NCBI GenBank assembly: GCA_002483425.1
Contig: DLHW01000071.1
Coordinates: forward strand, 25,769-89,768
Origin: Methylococcaceae bacterium UBA7658
GTDB lineage: Bacteria; Pseudomonadota; Gammaproteobacteria; Methylococcales; Methylomonadaceae
Direction of reading: 5' to 3'
DNA length: 64,000 bases
Below are positions 18,501 through 26,798 of the stretch, piece after piece. Position 1 is the first letter of the stretch, and each line of letters begins with the position of its first letter. Made by a program: the position numbers and the translations under genes. The notes under the pieces are model-generated. The model made no database searches, was not told where the DNA came from, and saw only the letters and a list, made by a program, of their open reading frames with translations.

Positions 18501-19202
18501 CTGGACGATTACACCAACTTGGTAAAATTGTTTGGTGGTGCAGGCGCGTATTCGTACGTGTTTGACGGTCAAACCGGTTATCTCGACCATGCCTTAGCCA
18601 GCAAGAGTTTGCTCAGCCAAGTGACCAGCACTGCCGATTGGCACATCAACTCGGACGAACCGCCGTCTTTCGATTACAACGATACGATCAGAGACACGGG
18701 CGAAGCCAGCTTTGAAGCCAAACCTGCGCGTTTGCCGTTGTACGCAGCTAATCAGTACCGTACGTCGGACCACGATCCGGTCGTTGTCGGCTTAAGGCTA
18801 GGTCAAACGATCAACATCATTAACGGCACCAAAACTGCAAACGTGTTGACCGGCACATCAGGCAAAGACCGGATAACCGGCTTCGGCGGCGCCGATTCCA
18901 TCACCGGTGGATTGGGCAATGACGATTTTGTCTACACGGCGTTTATTGAAGGCGCTGACACAATAACCGATTTTAGGTTTTTGCAAGATAAGATCGTATT
19001 AACTGCTTTACTGCAAGCTGTACAGTATCAAGGTAACAATCCGATCATTGACGGTTATGTTAAGTTCGACGTTTCCGGCGTCAACACCATCATTTCAATC
19101 GATAGCGACGGTAACGCAGGGCCTCTCGGTAAACGGAAATTGGTGACTGTTAACAACATCAGTATCAACATCTTAAAAAACGCGGCTAATTTCGTTTTTT
19201 AA
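15591..19202 (+). CDS. ExeM/NucH-like extracellular endonuclease with RTX tail
   Basis: A 1203-residue multidomain protein. Residues 1-38 form a Sec signal with a long basic head and cleavage after QAFA. A lamin-tail (LTD) domain begins DPFISEYVEGSSNNKALEIFN (about 39-195). A Calx-beta repeat (about 205-320) and a related repeat (about 325-435, each ending ITDND) follow. An OB-fold region (about 440-560) comes next. The endonuclease/exonuclease/phosphatase domain spans about 730-1070: VASFNVLNYF, LMEIENN, IIGDLNSYA and the TSDHDPVVVGL catalytic end. A short RTX segment (TGTSGKDRITGFGG, GGLGNDDFVY) begins near 1085. ExeM relatives degrade extracellular DNA during biofilm remodelling or phosphate scavenging. 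A Sec signal combined with a C-terminal RTX piece is notable. RBS is AGGATCACTT before ATG 15591. Confidence 0.92.
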   Translation: MAAKHNDSRSRTKAKLPFKACRNLLLLTLAGIGNQAFADPFISEYVEGSSNNKALEIFNPDTSSFDLTNCQIKMYFNGSTTATIAHTFASGTLASGDVFVLANPLSTAPLLALADATTASSTWFNGDDAVELVCPNGTKDIIGQIGLDPGAEWGTGLVSMADNTIRRKSAVCAGDVDGSNAFDPAPEWDGLAVDTFDGLGSHNANCSTTPSVNLSVSANSSSETDTTVITVTATASSAVSGDQTVDLTVSGTGIDAGDYSLTNITIAILGGTTTGSVTFTVVDDALVEGSETATLTIGNPSTGITLGSALAQIIAITDNDAAIPPGVTVTQSGGNTAIAEGGATDSYTLVLNAQPSADVTINVEADAQLSVDNAALTFTTANWNVPQTVTVTALDDAVFEGSHTGAISHVVSSTDAGYNGIGVTGIVANITDNDPEPGTACGDPATKISAVQGSGPITPMNGIANTRIEGVVVGDYQGASNNSLRGFFVQEEDTDDDGNPATSEGIFVFDGNTALASVNVGDRVRVTGTPAEFFNMTQIGTVTNVQVCATHQDIPTPAALTLPVPGIPSGDLTLANDAVNAYYEPFEGMMVTIPSTLKVSEYFELERYGQLVLTQGGRIASFTNVNKPSASGFINHQIELAKRQIILDDKNNIQNFALSNNQPLPYPTGGLSLTNRFRGGDEISHLTGVLHWSFAGQTGTDAWRIRPVEELFDYLFTSANPRKPLAPNTRGTLKVASFNVLNYFTTVDTTASSTSGPCGPDGVQDCRGADSTAEVTRQTDKAAAALCGMNADIVGLMEIENNASDSLSALVTAANLKTGCGPYDFVNTGTIGGDAIKVGLLYKTTTVSPSGLHALLNTAVDPRFIDTKNRPTLAQTFTEIASGEKLTVAVNHLKSKGSDCLDVGDPDLNDGQGNCSQTRKNAALAMMDWLAADPTGSGDQDFLIIGDLNSYALEETIDTVEKGADDTLNTLDDYTNLVKLFGGAGAYSYVFDGQTGYLDHALASKSLLSQVTSTADWHINSDEPPSFDYNDTIRDTGEASFEAKPARLPLYAANQYRTSDHDPVVVGLRLGQTINIINGTKTANVLTGTSGKDRITGFGGADSITGGLGNDDFVYTAFIEGADTITDFRFLQDKIVLTALLQAVQYQGNNPIIDGYVKFDVSGVNTIISIDSDGNAGPLGKRKLVTVNNISINILKNAANFVF

Positions 19203-19226
19203 ACAGGTTACAACTTCGTCAGTTTG

Positions 19227-19258
19227 TTTGCCGTCCTTTCCGGGGAAAGGACGGCAAA
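19227..19258 (+). terminator. Strong hairpin after ExeM-like gene
   Basis: A TTTGCCGTCCTTTCC arm pairs with its complement around a GGGG turn, 25 bp after the stop. No T-run follows, so it may work as an mRNA 3' stabiliser or a Rho-assisted terminator. Confidence 0.65.
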
Positions 19259-20214
19259 TGCGATATCATATTAATTTTACAATTTTCATGGGAATCGCTA
19301 TTTTTGCGAAAGCTTGTTTTGGATATTCCAGACCAAGCCAAGGGCAAAAAACTTAATGCGACCGCTTATGGTTGGACCACCCCATCCGTTCTGCTACTTA
19401 CGTTTTATCATCCGAAGGTCACAAATAACCTAAAGGTCATCAGTGGCCGACAAGAAGCGCTAAACTTTTTACGAAATAACTCGACGCGATTTCGTATTGC
19501 TTTACATTTTCACTCCACAAACAGCGCTACGTGAAAACCTCCAGCTTCTGTCTCGCAGCGTGTGAAAAGAAATAGCAGGAGCATTGGGTGATTTTGGACG
19601 ACCGATTACCATCGGTCGGGAACCAGTGCGAAAGGCGAGGATATGCCGAAAATTTTCCGCAAATCCACGGGTTATCGGCGCACTCTATTCAGGTGTACGA
19701 ACCATGCGAGTTGCCTATTTGGTCGAATTATTGGGATTATTGCCCGCGTGATGAAAAAAGATTACCTTATCCGCTTGAATTATGTAGTTAATTTAGCAAA
19801 TTATACTTATTCAAGTTTTCACACAATCTTTGAAAAATTAGAGCGGGTCGCTTGGGCGCAACAATTTAAGAATTTTCCCGGCTATAAGGATTTACAGTTA
19901 AACGAAGGAGAGTGTTTACAAAAAGATAGACAAACCTAGGAAAAGTTAATTTATTTCAATTCGTTACAAAGAGATATTATTTTTTCTGAAAAAATGTGAG
20001 TAATTGATTTTATATTGCTTATTTTCAAACCATTTATCTGTGCGTAAACACACACTCTCAAACGAAGATTAAATGAACATTCGGCTCATGATTTTTTGCG
20101 CCAGCTCATTTCAACTAAACTTCCCATTTCGCAACATTATCTTAATAATCTACTATTGTATTTATATGCACTGATATGTAATCCTCTCAATAATCCTCAA
20201 ACTTAAGCTCTATT
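19259..20214. other. About 950-bp region without recognisable gene
   Basis: Short frames occur in several phases (19304-19534, 19588-19791, 19643-19939), but none carries a family signature or good ribosome site. A plus-strand phase across 19575-19740 reads EIAGALGDFGRPITIGREPV and continues coding-like to TGA near 19751. The base composition there (GC-richer, purine-phased) resembles a decayed gene. From 19760 onward the sequence is AT-rich, like the following lipoprotein gene. I see no tRNA or strong promoter. Confidence 0.45.
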
Positions 20215-21687
20215 ATGCCAATAACAGCACAGCGCAAATACGACTACTTAGTTTTGTTCATCATAGCCCTTGTATTATCAGGATGCGCTACCCCAGCACC
20301 TTCAACCAATGGCTCACATCCATGTCAATCGATTAGCGCCAATGCCTCTGACGATTTAAGCGCTTACAGCCTTTATATTAATTCAAGCGGCAATCTTTAC
20401 GATATCGATAAAAATCCTGTGCCTGATCCGAATGTTTATTTGGGGAAAATATTCGAAAACTATAACCAGGTTGTGAATGCCGACAACCGGATTCAAATGA
20501 CTGTGTTTATTCATGGCGGTTTGAATACGTCAAAGAAGGTATCCGACAGAGTTGAAAGCCTATGGAAACCGATGCTTGCAGATTGTAAATACCCGGTGTT
20601 TATTTCATGGCGTTCGGGTTTTCCAAGCAATTATTTGGATCATCTCCTGTTTCTGAGGCGAGGCGAATACTCCAGTACAGGTGAACCCGGTTCGTTTTTT
20701 GACGGTATGTCTTCATTTATTAAAGGCCCGATGACATCGCCCTTTGTTCTCATGGAAGATACACTGCGGGCCGTATCCCGAATTCCGGCATCGACTTACC
20801 ATATCTTAGTTGATCAAAATATTACCGCTCAAAACATTGCTGATAACTATCTCTCTTCTAATGAAGATGAAGTTAGCCCTGATGTAAATAATTTCGATAG
20901 TATTCAATTACATATTAACCCTACGCGAGAAGACCAAGGGTTGACGTTCGAAGATGTCTGGAGTATCGGTAATCCGATGAAATTATTCACTGCACCTTAT
21001 GTAGACAGCTTGGGCTCTGGCGCCTGGAACTCAATGTTACGTAGGACTGACTTAGTTTTGTCTCGTGATAAGACTATATCAACGAGTCAAACGAACGCTG
21101 TCGATCTTACTAATGATCCATTTCGGCAAGATTGCAAAATCACAATTAATGAATATCAGACCGCCGTATCGGAGTTCTTCCGTCAGTGGCAATGCCGGTA
21201 TCCCAGCAAAGCAATCGACATTATCGGGCATAGTATGGGTTCTATTATTAGCAACAAGATCATAGCCAAGTATCCTGAAATCAAGTTTTCGCGGATAGTC
21301 TACATGGCTGCCGCTTGTCCCTTAAAAGATATAGCTGAAGTTGTTAGTCCTTATCTGAATTATCATCCTGACTCGTTGTTCTATAACCTTTCACTTGAAA
21401 CGAAACGCGATCAATTTGAAAACTCTTCGTATGTCGATGTCGTGCCTCGTGGCAGTTTGCTCTGGTGGTTAGATAATACGATTGCAGACGTTAATTCTTT
21501 TCAAGACAGGACGGCAGGTTACTGGCCGAATATTTATAAAGCTGCTCCGTTCATTTTTCCAGAGAAAATTCAACACCAAGTGCATTTAACCAAATTTGGC
21601 ATGGGAATAGATTCGCCGCAGACGCATGGAAGCTTCGGTGATTTCCCGTTTTGGCAGGAGCGCTTTTGGACCGGAAATCATGATTGA
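20215..21687 (+). CDS. Alpha/beta-hydrolase fold lipoprotein
   Basis: The 490-residue protein has a lipoprotein signal (LVLFIIALVLSGC, lipid cysteine at residue 23). An early MTVFIHGGLNTS segment fits the oxyanion-side HGG motif of alpha/beta hydrolases. The nucleophile elbow IDIIGHSMGS lies near residue 337-346, with the usual serine. A late histidine (QVHL or QTHGSFGDFP) could complete a triad. A large insertion (about 155-320) separates the first strand from the elbow. Base composition is more AT-rich than the nearby secreted proteins, suggesting transfer. It is probably an outer-membrane-anchored esterase or lipase-like protein; the substrate is unknown. The start overlaps no good ribosome site. 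Confidence 0.78.
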   Translation: MPITAQRKYDYLVLFIIALVLSGCATPAPSTNGSHPCQSISANASDDLSAYSLYINSSGNLYDIDKNPVPDPNVYLGKIFENYNQVVNADNRIQMTVFIHGGLNTSKKVSDRVESLWKPMLADCKYPVFISWRSGFPSNYLDHLLFLRRGEYSSTGEPGSFFDGMSSFIKGPMTSPFVLMEDTLRAVSRIPASTYHILVDQNITAQNIADNYLSSNEDEVSPDVNNFDSIQLHINPTREDQGLTFEDVWSIGNPMKLFTAPYVDSLGSGAWNSMLRRTDLVLSRDKTISTSQTNAVDLTNDPFRQDCKITINEYQTAVSEFFRQWQCRYPSKAIDIIGHSMGSIISNKIIAKYPEIKFSRIVYMAAACPLKDIAEVVSPYLNYHPDSLFYNLSLETKRDQFENSSYVDVVPRGSLLWWLDNTIADVNSFQDRTAGYWPNIYKAAPFIFPEKIQHQVHLTKFGMGIDSPQTHGSFGDFPFWQERFWTGNHD

Positions 21688-21771
21688 TGAGATTCATCCA
21701 TGTTTAATACGCTTGTATTTATGATACGGATACTTTAGGAGCCTATAACGAGATCAATCGTTTGCCCGGCC

Positions 21772-22641
21772 TTAATCTTCGCTGATAAATGTCCGGTAAC
21801 TTCTCGGAGGTCTGCCCAGTAGCTGGGTAAATCCACCGCTATCGCCGGTATTGCCGGCATTGAGCATCTTCAACGTATCGCTGCAAAAGGGGCTGGCGGA
21901 AATAAAATCGCCGATTCGTGCGGTGAGTCCGACTAAAAGCCCAGGAATACTGATATGCAAGGCGTTAGGGTGCCCCAGTTGTTGCCGGTAGCTATCTAAC
22001 ATGCCGCGCATGTCGGTGGCTTCCTGGCCCACACAAGTCACGGTCTGTGATTGTGGATCTGGATCGGCAAGCCAACGGATAATTGCTTCACAAATATCGT
22101 CGATATGGACGGGTTGAAGGCGCTGCTTTCCGCCAGCGGCTAAGGTATGCAATGGCAATCCCGCCAGCAAGCGAAATAGCTTGGCGCTCGCGCCGTCTTC
22201 CCCGTAGATGACGGAAGGTCTTAAAATGAGAAACCTCATATCTTCGGGCAAGGCGTTAAGGAAAGCTTCCGGCGCACGGCGAGTTTGGAAATAGGGCGTT
22301 TCGATGCCGCTGTCGATACCTAAGGCGGAAACCTGCACAATGCGTTTGACACTGGCTTCTTTACAAGCCGAAAATAAGGCGAGGGGCGTTTGTTCCAGCA
22401 ACAGGTTCATGGGCTGGTTGGCGCTGTCGCGTAATACGCCCACCGCATTAATTACGACATCAATGCCCGCCAGCTTAGGCAACCAAGCTTCTGCAGTGGT
22501 ATCTTTGCAATAATCGACTGCGATGTCCTCAGTCTGCGAAGGTTTGCGAATGCCTCGAATGACGGTGTGGCCTGCCGTCCGTAATGCGGCTGTTACGTGT
22601 CGACCGACAAAGCCGCTTGCACCGTTGATTAATATTTTCAT
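21772..22641 (-). CDS. NAD(P)-binding atypical SDR (epimerase-like)
   Basis: The 289-residue protein opens MKILINGASGFVGRHVTAAL, the GxxGxxG Rossmann motif of atypical extended SDRs. VDYCKD, VINAVGVL and RFLILRPSVIYGEDG follow in the order seen in NDUFA9-like and NmrA-like sugar-epimerase relatives. The canonical YxxxK pair is replaced by a YFQTRRAPE segment, as in many atypical SDRs, so catalytic activity is uncertain. AGGAGA lies 8 bp before the ATG. It is the last gene of a three-gene minus-strand group (DCC protein, small membrane protein, SDR), a combination often found with DoxX-like proteins. Confidence 0.85.
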   Translation of the reverse strand: MKILINGASGFVGRHVTAALRTAGHTVIRGIRKPSQTEDIAVDYCKDTTAEAWLPKLAGIDVVINAVGVLRDSANQPMNLLLEQTPLALFSACKEASVKRIVQVSALGIDSGIETPYFQTRRAPEAFLNALPEDMRFLILRPSVIYGEDGASAKLFRLLAGLPLHTLAAGGKQRLQPVHIDDICEAIIRWLADPDPQSQTVTCVGQEATDMRGMLDSYRQQLGHPNALHISIPGLLVGLTARIGDFISASPFCSDTLKMLNAGNTGDSGGFTQLLGRPPRSYRTFISED

Positions 22642-22688
22642 TGAATGTTTCTCCTAAGTTCTTGGTTATCTTGTGCTGGTCGCTGATC

Positions 22689-23015
22689 TTAATGAATAGT
22701 TCTAACGGTTTGACATCTTATTTCAAGCCTCAAGTGCAAATATGTCGGCACATACAAAATGCCGAAATAAAATATCTCCAACCCGGTTTTTACCGATAAT
22801 TCAACACAGACAAAAGCAATGATTGACAGAGCAAAACCTGTCAAAGCGAATGCGGCTATGGCTTGATTAAGCTTTTTCCCTCTTTCGAATTGACTGGATA
22901 ACACATCAAAATAAATGTGCCATAAGGCATAGAAAGCGCAAAGTGCTAGTAGGCTGGATAAATTGCTCAGGGGAGAGTCCCCTGTGTTGGAAATCAGAGA
23001 GCCGAGCATCAGCAT
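22689..23015 (-). CDS. Small membrane protein, N-terminus probably frameshifted
   Basis: The open frame from ATG 23015 gives 108 residues with about three membrane helices (LLALCAFYALWHIYF, AFALTGFALSIIAFVCVEL, IFYFGILYVPTYLHL). Upstream in the same phase the sequence reads FLLLFPSLFGSMLMLGSLIS, a full extra membrane helix, until TGA at about 23052. In the neighbouring phase an ATG at 23085 or 23076, just after the DCC stop, reads MKILSRVLRF straight into it. Removing one T from the TTTT run near 23048-23052 would join them into a four-helix protein of about 131 residues. The layout between a DCC protein and an SDR suggests a DoxX-like partner; this is inference. Confidence 0.6.
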   Translation of the reverse strand: MLMLGSLISNTGDSPLSNLSSLLALCAFYALWHIYFDVLSSQFERGKKLNQAIAAFALTGFALSIIAFVCVELSVKTGLEIFYFGILYVPTYLHLRLEIRCQTVRTIH

Positions 23016-23087
23016 TGAACCAAAAAGACTAGGGAATAACAGGAGAAAACCTCAATACACGGCTCAGTATTTTCATGCTGGGCATCA

Positions 23088-23561
23088 CTAAATTCTGTCT
23101 TTGGAGGTCAAGCAACGCCCTTCCGCACACTTGCGACTAAGCCTTTCTGCTTTCCTTGCCGCATATTTACCCCACAGTCCAAACAATTCAGGCAAGCCGA
23201 TTTTCGACAAAATATAACGATGGTCGGCAACCCAGGGATAAAATTTTTCCGCCCAAGGCCGGGTCAGGCGGCTTCCCCATAGATTGGCGAGGAAAGGTAT
23301 GCCTATCGTTTGGTATATCACTTCAAATGCGGTCACGCCAATTAACCAATGACCGTCGGCATCCCTGGCGTGTAAGCGGTTCATCATGTGTTTACGAGTA
23401 ATTCCCAACTCATGAAATTCAGTATCGTCGAATTCCGGCGCGGAGCAATCAATGAGCACCAGTTGATCCTTCGTGTCATGCACTTTGATGTTTTGCATTT
23501 CACTGTTACATAAGCGGCAGGAGGCATCGAAATAGATAGTCAAAGGGAAGGTTGTAGTCAT
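23088..23561 (-). CDS. DCC/DUF393 thiol-disulfide oxidoreductase-like protein
   Basis: The 157-residue protein begins with LTIYFDASCRLCNSEM, the DxxCxLC signature that names the DCC family. It continues with LHARDADGHWLIGVTAFEVIYQTI and PWVADHRYILSKIGLPELF, all family features. These proteins are thought to have a thioredoxin-like fold and possible redox activity; none of their substrates is established. GGAGATACT precedes the ATG. It starts the DCC-membrane protein-SDR group. Just upstream lies a palindromic repeat shared with ribD. Confidence 0.88.
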   Translation of the reverse strand: MTTTFPLTIYFDASCRLCNSEMQNIKVHDTKDQLVLIDCSAPEFDDTEFHELGITRKHMMNRLHARDADGHWLIGVTAFEVIYQTIGIPFLANLWGSRLTRPWAEKFYPWVADHRYILSKIGLPELFGLWGKYAARKAERLSRKCAEGRCLTSKDRI

Positions 23562-23654
23562 AGTATCTCCAGTATTTTCAGTTATTTCTGTCTTAACAGA
23601 AATATAAGGGTAAAAAAAACGCCGTCAACTTTTTAAAGGAAACTCTAAATAAGT

Positions 23655-23758
23655 CCTTCGACGACCGAAGGAAGTGCCTGTGGAGCAAACTCAGGACGAA
23701 CGGTTAATAGTTGATTTCGTTCGTACCCAAAGGGCATAAATGGTGAGCTTGTCTAACT
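23655..23758. repeat. Palindromic interspersed repeat (REP-like), copy A
   Basis: The reverse strand carries CAAGCTCACCA, CGAACGAAATCAA and CCGTTCGTCCTGA in that order. The same three words occur in the same order inside ribD at 48102-48168. Adjacent CCTTCGACGACCGAAGG (23655-23671) is a further hairpin. The pattern belongs to a widespread type of intergenic repeat built on TTCGTCCTGAGCTTGTCGAA-like arms. It lies between the divergent-facing ends of the DCC gene leader and sdhB. Confidence 0.75.
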
Positions 23759-23823
23759 CTCTCCTGAGTGAAGCCGAAGGGCATGAATGAAATCAACTTT
23801 TTCAGAGATTGCTTAAGCTTATT

Positions 23824-24606
23824 TTATTTATCCTTTCGATTAACCAAAAGTTTTTTGGTTTCTGCGATCGCTTTGGCGGGATTCAACCCTTTAGGACAGG
23901 TATCGGTACAATTCATGATGGTATGGCAACGATACAGTTTGAATGCATCGTCAAGCTGGTCAAGCCGTTCTTCGGTAGTTTCGTCGCGGCTGTCGACCAG
24001 CCAGCGATATGCCTGAAGCAGCACTGCTGGACCTAAATATTTATCGCTATTCCACCAATAGCTTGGACAGCTGGTCGAACAACAGGCGCACAAGACGCAA
24101 TCATACAAACCGTCAAGCTTGTCGCGTTCGGCTTTGCTTTGCAAACGTTCTTTTTCCGGCGGCGTTGAGTTATTGGCCAACCAGGGTTTGATTTCTGCAT
24201 ACTGTTCATAAAAATGGGTCATATCCGGTACGAGATCCTTAACTACATCTAAATGCGGCAAAGGATATATTTTGATAGTGCCGGAATATTCGCTTATCGC
24301 TTTAGTGCAAACGAGCGTATTTCTGCCATTTACATTCATCGCGCAAGATCCGCAGACGCCTTCGCGGCAGGACCGCCTGAACGTCAACGTACTGTCTACT
24401 TCATTTTTGATATAGATAATGGCGTCCAAAACCTTGGTGCCGCAAGCATCGGCATCCAGCTCATAGACATCGATTCGAGGATTTTCTCCCGTTTCGGGAT
24501 CCCATCGATAAACTTCAAAACGTCGAATATTTTTTGTTCCGCTTGGCGCTTTGTATGTTTTGCCCTTGGTCAATACGGAGTTTTTAGGCAGGGTGAATTC
24601 GGCCAT
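23824..24606 (-). CDS. sdhB: Succinate dehydrogenase iron-sulfur subunit
   Basis: The 260-residue subunit carries electrons from the flavoprotein to quinone at the inner membrane. The 2Fe-2S ligands lie in SCREGVCGSCAMNVNG (about residues 78-93), the 4Fe-4S cysteines in CVLCACCSTSCP, and the 3Fe-4S motif in CHTIMNCTDTCPKGLNP. An N-terminal extension of about 25 residues precedes the ferredoxin domain. The ATG overlaps the sdhA stop by one base (TGATG), indicating translational coupling. It is the last gene of sdhCDAB. Confidence 0.96.
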   Translation of the reverse strand: MAEFTLPKNSVLTKGKTYKAPSGTKNIRRFEVYRWDPETGENPRIDVYELDADACGTKVLDAIIYIKNEVDSTLTFRRSCREGVCGSCAMNVNGRNTLVCTKAISEYSGTIKIYPLPHLDVVKDLVPDMTHFYEQYAEIKPWLANNSTPPEKERLQSKAERDKLDGLYDCVLCACCSTSCPSYWWNSDKYLGPAVLLQAYRWLVDSRDETTEERLDQLDDAFKLYRCHTIMNCTDTCPKGLNPAKAIAETKKLLVNRKDK

Positions 24607-26390
24607 CAGTAAACCCTCTCTTTAGGCATGACCACCTCTACGTCTTTCGTTAGCGTGTATAAATGTACAGGGCGATAACCGAATTTGACTTTGTCATTCG
24701 TTAACCAGGTCAGGGTATGTTTCATCCAATTTTCATCATCCCTTAATGGGAAGTCTTCCCGAGCATGGCCTCCACGGCTTTCCTGACGGTTGCTGGCCGC
24801 TGAAATCGACACCATCGCTTGGCTCAATAGATTATCCAATTCCAGGGTTTCTACCAAATCGGTATTCCATATCAACGAACGGTCCGTCACTTTGACATCA
24901 TCCATCGATTTCAAAATTGTTTTCATTGAGGCAATGCCTTCGTCCATAATTTTTTGAGTACGAAATACGGCAGCTTTACTTTGCATGGTCTTTTGCATGT
25001 TCAACCTAATTTCCGCTGTCGGTGTTGGACCGCTGGCGTTCCGGAATTTGTCGAATCGGGCAAGCGCCTTATCGCAAGCCGTTTTAGGCAGATCTTTATG
25101 TTTTGATCCAGGTGTAACAATTTCGGCGCAACGGATGGCTGCGGAACGACCGAATACAATCAAATCAAGCAAGGAATTCGAACCCAAGCGGTTTGCGCCA
25201 TGCACGGAGACACAGGCTGCTTCGCCGATAGACATCAATCCGGGTACAACCTTATCCGGATTTCCGCCTTCAAGGGTTACCACTTCTGCCTTGTAGTTGG
25301 TCGGAATGCCACCCATGTTGTAATGCACGGTAGGCAGCACAGGAATCGGCTCTTTGGTAACATCAACACCGGCAAAGATTTTCGACGTCTCGGCAATGCC
25401 CGGTAAGCGTTCGTGAATCACCGCCGGATCAAGGTGTTCTATATGCAGGTGGACGTAGTCTTTATGCTCGCCCAGTCCGCGGCCTTCGTTGATTTCAATT
25501 TGAATAGCTCGGCTTACCACATCACGTGAAGCCAGATCTTTCGCATGCGGCGCATAACGCGCCATGAATTTTTCACCTTCAGAGTTGGTCAGGTAGCCGC
25601 CCTCACCCCTTGCACCTTCAGTGATTAAACAGCCTGAACCGTAAATACCGGTAGGATGGAATTGAATAAACTCCATATCCTGCAAAGGCAATCCCGCCCG
25701 TAATATCATCGCACTGCCATCGCCCGTTACAGTATGCGCCGATGTGCAAGAAAAATAAGTACGACCATACCCGCCTGTTGCCAAGACCGTCATGTGCGCT
25801 TTGAATAAGTGCAGTGTTCCGTCGTCCAAACACCATGCCAGTACGCCACGGCATTCGCCGTCCACCATAATCAAATCCAGAACAATATATTCAATAAAGA
25901 ATAAAGCATTGTGCTTTATCGATTGCTGATACAGGGTATGCAAAATCGCATGACCGGTTTTATCAGCGGCTGCACAAGTTCGCTGCGCTTGACCTTTACC
26001 GTAATGCGTGGTCATCCCGCCGAAAGCGCGTTGATAAATCCTGCCGTCCTCAGTCCTTGAAAAAGGTACGCCGTAATGCTCCAGTTCGATAATCGCAGGA
26101 ATCGCTTCACGGCACATATACTCGATGGCATCCTGATCGCCCAACCAATCTGACCCTTTAACGGTATCGTACATGTGGAAGCGCCAATCGTCTTCGCCCA
26201 TATTGCCGAGTGCCGCGCTGATGCCGCCTTGTGCGGCAACGGTATGGCTCCGGGTGGGAAAAACCTTGGTGAGACAGGCTGTTTTTAATCCTTTTTCCGC
26301 CATACCGAGCGTAGCCCTTAATCCCGCGCCACCTGCGCCGACTACGACGACATCGTATTCGTGTTCGGTAATGTTATAAGTTCCAGTCAT
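24606..26390 (-). CDS. sdhA: Succinate dehydrogenase flavoprotein subunit
   Basis: SdhA oxidises succinate to fumarate with covalently bound FAD. The 594-residue protein has the dinucleotide motif VVVGAGGAGLRA near residue 15-26 and the FAD-binding histidine in RSHTVAAQGG (His49). The active-site segments HPTGIYGSGCLITEGARGEGG and HGANRLGSNSLLDL are also present. The C-terminal NRQESRGGHAREDFPLRDDENWMKHT is characteristic. Length is normal. It lies 33 bp after sdhD and overlaps sdhB. Confidence 0.97.
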   Translation of the reverse strand: MTGTYNITEHEYDVVVVGAGGAGLRATLGMAEKGLKTACLTKVFPTRSHTVAAQGGISAALGNMGEDDWRFHMYDTVKGSDWLGDQDAIEYMCREAIPAIIELEHYGVPFSRTEDGRIYQRAFGGMTTHYGKGQAQRTCAAADKTGHAILHTLYQQSIKHNALFFIEYIVLDLIMVDGECRGVLAWCLDDGTLHLFKAHMTVLATGGYGRTYFSCTSAHTVTGDGSAMILRAGLPLQDMEFIQFHPTGIYGSGCLITEGARGEGGYLTNSEGEKFMARYAPHAKDLASRDVVSRAIQIEINEGRGLGEHKDYVHLHIEHLDPAVIHERLPGIAETSKIFAGVDVTKEPIPVLPTVHYNMGGIPTNYKAEVVTLEGGNPDKVVPGLMSIGEAACVSVHGANRLGSNSLLDLIVFGRSAAIRCAEIVTPGSKHKDLPKTACDKALARFDKFRNASGPTPTAEIRLNMQKTMQSKAAVFRTQKIMDEGIASMKTILKSMDDVKVTDRSLIWNTDLVETLELDNLLSQAMVSISAASNRQESRGGHAREDFPLRDDENWMKHTLTWLTNDKVKFGYRPVHLYTLTKDVEVVMPKERVY

Positions 26391-26423
26391 GAGTTTTCCC
26401 TTAAACCTGTTCCGCGTTAAGTG

Positions 26424-26798
26424 TTATAGGCTGCGAAACATAAAAACGAGCGTCGTAGCCGCCAAAATAAGGAAACTCAAATTAATTGCCTTGATTAATA
26501 AACTTTGCAGGCTGCTGTTCCCTACATAGTCTTCGATAACGACCTGCAAACCGAGCGCCGCATGGTAAAAAACAGCGAGCAGCCAGACCAGTATCCAGAC
26601 TAAATTACTCGTTGAAGCCAACCACGCTTTGGTTTCTTCATAAGGCGCATTCAAGCAATAATCTAAAAAAACGATGAATTTGAAAGATAGCGGAATCAAA
26701 ATAACCGCGGTAATGCGCTGCATTAGCCAATGCGGTGTTGCCGATTTAACCATTGTGTTACCCAGTGCAGACAAATTGTGTTGCTTGCTGTTAGCCAT
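26424..26798 (-). CDS. sdhD: Succinate dehydrogenase membrane anchor subunit
   Basis: The 124-residue protein starts at ATG 26798, which overlaps the sdhC stop (TAATG). A longer in-frame start at 26840 is unlikely, because it would overlap sdhC by 43 bp and adds a non-family head. Three membrane helices are visible (ITAVILIPLSFKFIVFL, LVWILVWLLAVFYHAALGLQVVIEDYV, ALINLSFLILAATTLVF region). The YHAALGLQVVIEDYV segment contains the expected haem-side histidine and the conserved ED-Y. Confidence 0.92.
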   Translation of the reverse strand: MANSKQHNLSALGNTMVKSATPHWLMQRITAVILIPLSFKFIVFLDYCLNAPYEETKAWLASTSNLVWILVWLLAVFYHAALGLQVVIEDYVGNSSLQSLLIKAINLSFLILAATTLVFMFRSL

